10,197 bases of DNA from Myxococcales bacterium. GTDB taxonomy: Bacteria; Myxococcota; Myxococcia; Myxococcales; Anaeromyxobacteraceae. A program made the translations under genes and the position numbers. The stretch is taken from NCBI GenBank assembly GCA_021784995.1, contig JAJYHA010000225.1, positions 1 to 10,197 on the forward strand, in the 5' to 3' direction. Below, in pieces: positions 7,012 through 10,197 of this stretch (positions are counted from its first letter, which is position 1; each line of letters opens with the position of its first letter). The notes under the pieces were generated by a model. It was given only the letters and a program-made list of their open reading frames with translations. It was not told the origin of the DNA and searched no databases.

Positions 7012-7596
7012 GTGATCCCCGAGCTGCTGGCCCTGCTCGTCCACCTCGCCGCCCCCCCCGAGGCGCCGCCCGGCCGTGTGCTCGAGGAGGTCGTCGCCGT
7101 GATCCGGAGCCCCCCGGGGAGCGCGCCCCGCCCGGTGATGCTCACCCGGCTCGAGGAGGAGACCCGGATCGCGCTGGTCGAGCAGGGCGCGTTCGAGGCG
7201 GCCTTCGCGCCGCTCGACGACGCGGCGCTCCGCGCGGGGCTGCGCTGGCTCGTCGACCAGCTGATCGTGGCCGACGAGGCGGCGCGCCTCGGCGTGGACG
7301 AGGTGGCGCAGGCGGAGATCCAGGCGGCGATCACCCGGTTCCAGGGGCGGTTCCCCGACGTCGCCTCCTACCGGCGCTTCCTGGCCGTGGGAGGGATCTC
7401 GGAGGAGGAGCTCGGCGCCTCGCTGGCCCGGTCGATCGGCGTGGCCCGGTACCTCGACGGACGGGTGGGCCACGCCGGCCCCGGCGCGGACGCGGCGCGG
7501 GCGCGGGCGCAGATCGGGCAGCTCGTCGCCGAGCTCCGCGGCCGCGCCGACGTGCGCGTCCTGATCCCCTCGCTCCGCGGGGGAGCGTCCCCGTGA
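7012..7596 (+). CDS. SurA N-terminal-like foldase-related protein without PPIase domain
   Basis: A 194-residue, mostly helical protein that resembles the N-terminal chaperone region of SurA. The stretch LEEVVAVI (24-31) corresponds to the usual start of mature SurA. It is followed by LTRLEEETRIAL, the helix RWLVDQLIVADEAARLGV (78-95), the EIQAAITRF and SYRRFLAVGGISEEEL segment, and the closing ADVRVLIPSL (179-188). No parvulin domain is present: SurA has about 430 residues and this has fewer than half. A chaperone role for envelope proteins is inferred. The first 20 residues are hydrophobic and Ala/Pro-rich and may be a weak signal peptide, but they lack the usual basic residues. I chose GTG 7012 because GGAGG (7002-7006) lies 5 bases ahead; an in-frame ATG at 7000 without a good Shine-Dalgarno would add 4 residues. 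It diverges from the dnaJ-like gene and its stop overlaps rimI. Confidence 0.75.
   Translation: MIPELLALLVHLAAPPEAPPGRVLEEVVAVIRSPPGSAPRPVMLTRLEEETRIALVEQGAFEAAFAPLDDAALRAGLRWLVDQLIVADEAARLGVDEVAQAEIQAAITRFQGRFPDVASYRRFLAVGGISEEELGASLARSIGVARYLDGRVGHAGPGADAARARAQIGQLVAELRGRADVRVLIPSLRGGASP
7571..7592 (+). promoter_or_regulatory. Alternative hairpins over the rimI ribosome binding site
   Basis: The Shine-Dalgarno GGGGGAG (7579-7585) lies 7 bases before the rimI GTG. It can pair in two mutually exclusive ways: CGCTCC (7571-7576) with GGAGCG (7582-7587), or GGGGA (7580-7584) with TCCCC (7588-7592). Both hide it. A ribosome finishing the upstream gene would melt both, consistent with translational coupling across the GTGA overlap. 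Confidence 0.5.
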
Positions 7597-8060
7597 AGGG
7601 GATCGGGATCGGGTTCCGCGCCGCCGGCGTCGCCGACCTCGCGCGGATCATGGAGATCGAGCGGGCGGGCTTCGCCCACCCCTGGTCCGAGGCGCTGCTG
7701 CGGCGGGAGTTCGAGCACGCCTGGTCGCGCACCCTGGTGGCGGTGGAGGGGGCGGGCGGAGGGGAGATCGTCGGCTACGTCGTCTTCTGGCTGGTCCACG
7801 ACGAGGTCCACGTCCTGAACGTCGGCACCGCGCCGGAGGCGAGGCGGCGGGGGATCGGGCGCGCGCTCCTCGAGGAGGCGGCCGCGCAGGGGCGCCGGCA
7901 GGGGGCGCGCCTGGCCACCCTGGAGGTCCGGCGGTCGAACGCGCCGGCGCGGGCGCTCTACGAGCGGCTCGGGTACCGGGTCGTCGGGGAGCGGCCCAAC
8001 TACTACGCCGAGGAGAAGGAGGACGCGATCGTCATGACGCTCGACCTCGATCCGCGGTAG
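7593..8060 (+). CDS. rimI: Ribosomal protein S18 alanine N-acetyltransferase RimI
   Basis: GNAT-family enzyme that transfers acetyl from acetyl-CoA to the N-terminal alanine of ribosomal protein bS18, in the cytoplasm. It has 155 residues, close to the E. coli length of 148. The acetyl-CoA pyrophosphate loop is RRRGIGRALL (84-93). The catalytic pair seen in E. coli RimI (Glu and Tyr) corresponds to E111 in LEVRRSNAPA and Y123 in ALYERLGY. The C-terminal NYYAEEKEDAIVM (136-148) matches the RimI-specific NYY...EDAI motif and separates it from generic GNAT proteins. GTG start 7593 overlaps the previous stop as GTGA. The gene lies between the SurA-like gene and pyrD, so the three are probably co-transcribed; no functional link among them is evident. 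Confidence 0.92.
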   Translation: MKGIGIGFRAAGVADLARIMEIERAGFAHPWSEALLRREFEHAWSRTLVAVEGAGGGEIVGYVVFWLVHDEVHVLNVGTAPEARRRGIGRALLEEAAAQGRRQGARLATLEVRRSNAPARALYERLGYRVVGERPNYYAEEKEDAIVMTLDLDPR

Positions 8061-8071
8061 AGACGCGCCCC

Positions 8072-9148
8072 ATGCTCTGGCGCTTCCTCCGCGGGCTCCT
8101 GTTCCGCCTCGATCCCGAGCGCGTCCACGGGCTCGTCCACGCGCTCCTCCGGCGCGTGCCGGCCCCCATCGCCGCCCGCCGGCGCCCCATCGCCGATCCC
8201 TGCCTGGCGGTGAGCTGCCTCGGGCTCCACTTCGACTCCCCGATCGGGCTCGCCGCCGGCTTCGACAAGGGGGACGTCTCGGTCGCCGGGCTGCTCGGAC
8301 TCGGCTTCTCCCACCTGGAGATCGGCACGATCACGCCGCGGCCGCAGCCCGGGAACGACCGCCCGCGCCTCTTCCGGCTCCCCGAGCACCAGGCGATCAT
8401 CAACCGGATGGGGTTCAACAACGCGGGCGCCGTGGCCTGCGCCGCGCGGCTCGCGGCGCTCCCGGCCGCCGCTCGGATGGGGCCGGTGGGGCTGAACGTC
8501 GGCCGGAACAAGGCGACGCCGAACGAGCGGGCGGAGGAGGACTACCTCGCCTGCATCGAGCGGCTCCACCCGTTCGCGGATTACCTGGTGGTCAACATCT
8601 CCTCGCCGAACACCCCCGGGCTCCGCCAGCTCCAGGAGGGCGACGCGCTCGATCGTCTCCTGCGCGCCTGCACCTCGCGGCTCGCCGCGCTCGCGCCGGG
8701 GAAGCCGCTCCTGGTGAAGCTCGCCCCCGATCTCGAGCCCGGCGCGCTCGACGAGGCCGTCGACGTCGCCATCGGCGCCGGCGTCGCGGGGCTGGTGGCG
8801 ACCAACACGACCCTCTCCCGCGCCGGCGTCGAGGGCCATCCCCGCGCCGGGGAGGCGGGGGGGCTCTCGGGCGCGCCGCTGACCCGGCGGGCCACCGAGG
8901 TGGTCCGCCGGGTGGCGCGGCGCGCGGCCGGGCGCGTCCCGGTCGTCGGGGTGGGCGGGGTGATGTCGGCCGAGGACGCCTACGAGAAGGTGCGGGCCGG
9001 CGCCGCGCTGGTGCAGGTCTACACCGGGTTCGTCTACGGGGGACCGGCCTTCCCCCGGCGGCTCGGCGAGGGGCTGGCGCGGCTGCTCGCGCGCGACGGC
9101 TTCGCCACCGTGGGAGAGGCGGTCGGGGTCGACCTGTCCCACGGGTGA
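8072..9148 (+). CDS. pyrD: Dihydroorotate dehydrogenase (quinone), class 2
   Basis: FMN enzyme of the inner membrane that oxidises dihydroorotate to orotate with quinone as acceptor, the fourth step of pyrimidine synthesis. It has 358 residues, typical of class 2. The N-terminal helices MLWRFLRGLLFRLDPERVHG (1-20) form the membrane and quinone-access part found only in this class. Visible elements are AAGFDKG (61-67), NRMGFNN (111-117), NISSPNTPGLR (175-185) with the class 2 catalytic base serine at 178, VKLAPD (215-220) with flavin-contacting K216, ATNTT (243-247), GGLSGAPL (263-270), VGVGG (292-296) and the phosphate-binding YTGFVYGGP (317-325). ATG is 11 bases after rimI with only a weak AGAG upstream, so coupling is likely. 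The gene appears intact, with no missing key residue. Confidence 0.97.
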   Translation: MLWRFLRGLLFRLDPERVHGLVHALLRRVPAPIAARRRPIADPCLAVSCLGLHFDSPIGLAAGFDKGDVSVAGLLGLGFSHLEIGTITPRPQPGNDRPRLFRLPEHQAIINRMGFNNAGAVACAARLAALPAAARMGPVGLNVGRNKATPNERAEEDYLACIERLHPFADYLVVNISSPNTPGLRQLQEGDALDRLLRACTSRLAALAPGKPLLVKLAPDLEPGALDEAVDVAIGAGVAGLVATNTTLSRAGVEGHPRAGEAGGLSGAPLTRRATEVVRRVARRAAGRVPVVGVGGVMSAEDAYEKVRAGAALVQVYTGFVYGGPAFPRRLGEGLARLLARDGFATVGEAVGVDLSHG

Positions 9149-9155
9149 TTCGCTA

Positions 9156-9176
9156 CCCGCGGAGGAGTTGCGCGGG
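9156..9176 (+). terminator. Possible weak terminator hairpin after pyrD
   Basis: CCCGCG (9156-9161) pairs with CGCGGG (9171-9176) around a 9-base loop, 7 bases after the pyrD stop. An overlapping alternative pairs GGAGG (9161-9165) with CCTCC (9180-9184). No T-tract follows, so this is not a standard intrinsic terminator; it could only pause polymerase or protect the 3' end. Confidence 0.3.
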
Positions 9177-9194
9177 CGGCCTCCCCGTCCCACC

Positions 9195-9243
9195 TTGACG
9201 GTGCGGCGCTGACGCGTCGCGTCGCATTGACGGGCGTGACGCG
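9195..9243 (+). promoter_or_regulatory. Doubled TTGACGG...TGACGCG motif, possible operator
   Basis: TTGACGG and TGACGCG occur as a pair twice: 9195-9201 with 9210-9216, and 9227-9233 with 9237-9243. The two TTGACGG copies are 32 bases apart, about three helical turns. The palindrome GACGCGTC (9211-9218) lies between them. The second TTGACG is the promoter -35, so a bound protein could block or assist polymerase. The regulator is unknown. Confidence 0.4.
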
Positions 9244-9255
9244 GTGCGTTACCGT
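9227..9255 (+). promoter_or_regulatory. Promoter of the phasin-like operon
   Basis: TTGACG (9227-9232, 5 of 6 to consensus) and TACCGT (9250-9255, TAnnnT) are exactly 17 bases apart, the ideal sigma-70 spacing. Transcription would start near 9262 and give a leader of about 50 bases ending in GGAGG (9301-9305) before the ATG at 9314. Confidence 0.7.
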
Positions 9256-9313
9256 GTTCGGTGGGATGCGAGCGGACCATCGTGGCTTCGCGGCGTGCCG
9301 GGAGGTATCGAAC

Positions 9314-9769
9314 ATGGCGGAATCGAAGAAGAACGGGCGGAAGGCGACGGAGGTGACGAAGATCCTGAAGGGCCGGCTCGAGTCGGCGCGGGGTCGGATC
9401 ACCGAGCTCGAGGCGGGGGCGCAGCGGGCGATCGAGGGGCTCGTCGAGAAGGGGCGGGCGAGCCGGAAGGATCTGGAGCAGCGCTTGCTCAAGCTCGCGA
9501 AGGACGAGCGGGTGGCGGAGGTCCTGGGCCGGGTGGAGAAGCTCCAGCGGACCGGGGCCGTGCGGGCCGTCGAGTGGCGGGGAAAGGCCGAGACCTTCCG
9601 CGCCGACGCGTTCGAGCGGCTCGCCGAGTTCCAGGGGCGGGCGATCTCCTTCCTCGGGGTCGCCAGCCGCGAACAGGTCGAGGCGCTCCACCAGGAGCTC
9701 GACCGGCTGGCGCGGAAGCTGGAGAAGCGGGAGAAGGCGCGCCGCGACGGCGCCGGGGCGGAGGGCTAG
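9314..9769 (+). CDS. Phasin-like coiled-coil protein
   Basis: A 151-residue, very charged, almost wholly helical protein. Its middle reads as long amphipathic helices, and it ends in SREQVEALHQELDRLARKLE (118-137), a leucine heptad segment. That C-terminal element matches the (T/S)RE-VE-L-xRV-L pattern of PhaF/PhaI-type poly(hydroxyalkanoate) granule-associated proteins, so it probably coats storage granules or acts as a related structural protein. The Lys-rich N-terminus could bind nucleic acid as in PhaF, but no AAKP-type repeats are present. ATG 9314 has GGAGG 8 bases upstream. The frame is open further upstream, but an earlier start would fall at or before the promoter -10. It is followed 2 bases later by a second protein of the same kind. 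No PHA synthase or other pha gene is in the window, so the granule role is uncertain. Confidence 0.7.
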   Translation: MAESKKNGRKATEVTKILKGRLESARGRITELEAGAQRAIEGLVEKGRASRKDLEQRLLKLAKDERVAEVLGRVEKLQRTGAVRAVEWRGKAETFRADAFERLAEFQGRAISFLGVASREQVEALHQELDRLARKLEKREKARRDGAGAEG

Positions 9770-9771
9770 GA

Positions 9772-10143
9772 ATGCCGGACATCCAGGAGCTGTTCAAGGA
9801 GGCCTGGTCGCACGCCCTCGCGGGGGTCAACGCCGCCGAGCAGGAGGCCGAGAAGGTGTTCGAGCGGCTCGCCGACGCGGCCGGCCTCTCCCCCGAGGAC
9901 GTGCGGCGCCACGCCCGGGATTTCGGCGAGCGGCTCACCGCCCAGCGCCGGGAGCTCGAGCGGGCGATCGACGAAGGGGTGAAGCGCGCGGCGGTCCGGC
10001 TCCGCGTCCCGACGCGGGGCGACCTCGACGCCATCGAGCGCCGGGTCGCGGAGCTCTCGACCAGGGTGGAGCAGCTGGCCAGGGAGCGGGAGGCCGGTCG
10101 GCCCGCGGGGGAGCGACCGGAGAGGGGGCAGGGAGAGGCGTGA
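9772..10143 (+). CDS. Phasin family, PHA granule-associated-like protein
   Basis: A 123-residue helical protein. VPTRGDLDAIERRVAELSTR (79-98) followed by VEQL is the hallmark of the PhaI/PhaF phasin group, where a VPTR-D---L-RRVEEL segment leads into a heptad coiled coil used for oligomerisation. The preceding 1-78 form amphipathic helices suited to a granule surface, and the last 20 residues are disordered (Arg/Glu/Gly/Pro). It shares only the C-terminal signature with the protein before it. ATG lies 2 bases after that stop, with GGAGGG a few bases inside the upstream gene. Its own stop overlaps the next start as GTGA, so at least three genes are co-translated. In bacteria without PHA, related proteins are annotated simply as phasin family, so a granule role is probable but not shown. 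Confidence 0.75.
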   Translation: MPDIQELFKEAWSHALAGVNAAEQEAEKVFERLADAAGLSPEDVRRHARDFGERLTAQRRELERAIDEGVKRAAVRLRVPTRGDLDAIERRVAELSTRVEQLAREREAGRPAGERPERGQGEA

Positions 10144-10197
10144 TCGCAGCGGCGGCGAGAGGAGCGGCCCGGGCCGGGATCGCGTCGGCGATCGCCG
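10140..10197 (+). CDS. Start of an unidentified gene, cut by the window edge
   Basis: GTG at 10140 overlaps the preceding TGA as GTGA, with GGGAGAG just upstream (10131-10137). Nineteen codons are visible, reading MIAAAARGAARAGIASAIA, open to the edge. The Ala/Arg-rich start cannot be assigned to a family. Its tight overlap suggests it belongs to the phasin-like operon. Confidence 0.5.
   Translation, partial: MIAAAARGAARAGIASAIA

Noticed and set aside
9227..9313. Upstream start of the first phasin-like gene
   Set aside because: The earlier start overlaps the -35 element. ATG 9314 has a correctly spaced GGAGG and fits the protein's natural N-terminus.
8003..9691. 562-codon minus-strand frame
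   Set aside because: It is antisense to pyrD and the first phasin-like gene, crosses their promoter, and shows no recognisable domain.

Overview
The window is very GC-rich (third codon positions almost entirely G or C), has strong GGAGG-type ribosome binding sites on several genes, and carries only housekeeping and storage or lipid metabolism genes. The gene set (class 2 PyrD, RimI, a PlsB-type acyltransferase, a CbpA-like DnaJ, an AarC-type CoA-transferase and phasin-like proteins) fits a Gram-negative bacterium. Together with the base composition it suggests a myxobacterium-like (Anaeromyxobacter-type) or other high-GC delta- or betaproteobacterium. That placement is inference. No mobile element, CRISPR array, rRNA or tRNA was seen, so this looks like ordinary chromosomal backbone.

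Left block, minus strand (about 143-6966). A putative three-gene operon runs leftward: a DnaJ/CbpA-like co-chaperone (GTG start 6966), a HEAT-repeat protein, and a PlsB-like glycerol-3-phosphate acyltransferase that starts 3 bases after the HEAT stop. Then come a separately initiated acetate/succinate-type CoA-transferase ending at a clear intrinsic terminator, and a HisN-type histidinol-phosphatase/inositol monophosphatase family gene. The first 142 bases are unassigned.

Right block, plus strand (about 7000-10197). Diverging from dnaJ is a tight cluster: a SurA N-terminal-like protein without a PPIase domain, rimI (GTGA overlap with the previous stop), and pyrD. A 165-base gap with a good sigma-70-type promoter follows. 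Next are two phasin-like coiled-coil genes 2 bases apart, and a GTGA-overlapping start of another gene that runs off the window.

Main points of interest. (1) Two genes, dnaJ and hisN, appear to be leaderless or nearly so: each has a -35/-10 pair whose -10 ends 6-8 bases before a GTG start, and no usable Shine-Dalgarno. The hisN -35 coincides with the U-tract of the upstream terminator. (2) The rimI ribosome binding site lies in two mutually exclusive hairpins at the end of the upstream gene. (3) The phasin promoter carries a doubled TTGACGG...TGACGCG arrangement that may be an operator. (4) Two protein-folding genes (DnaJ-like and SurA-N-like) diverge from an unusually short spacer. I see no clearly new multi-gene system.
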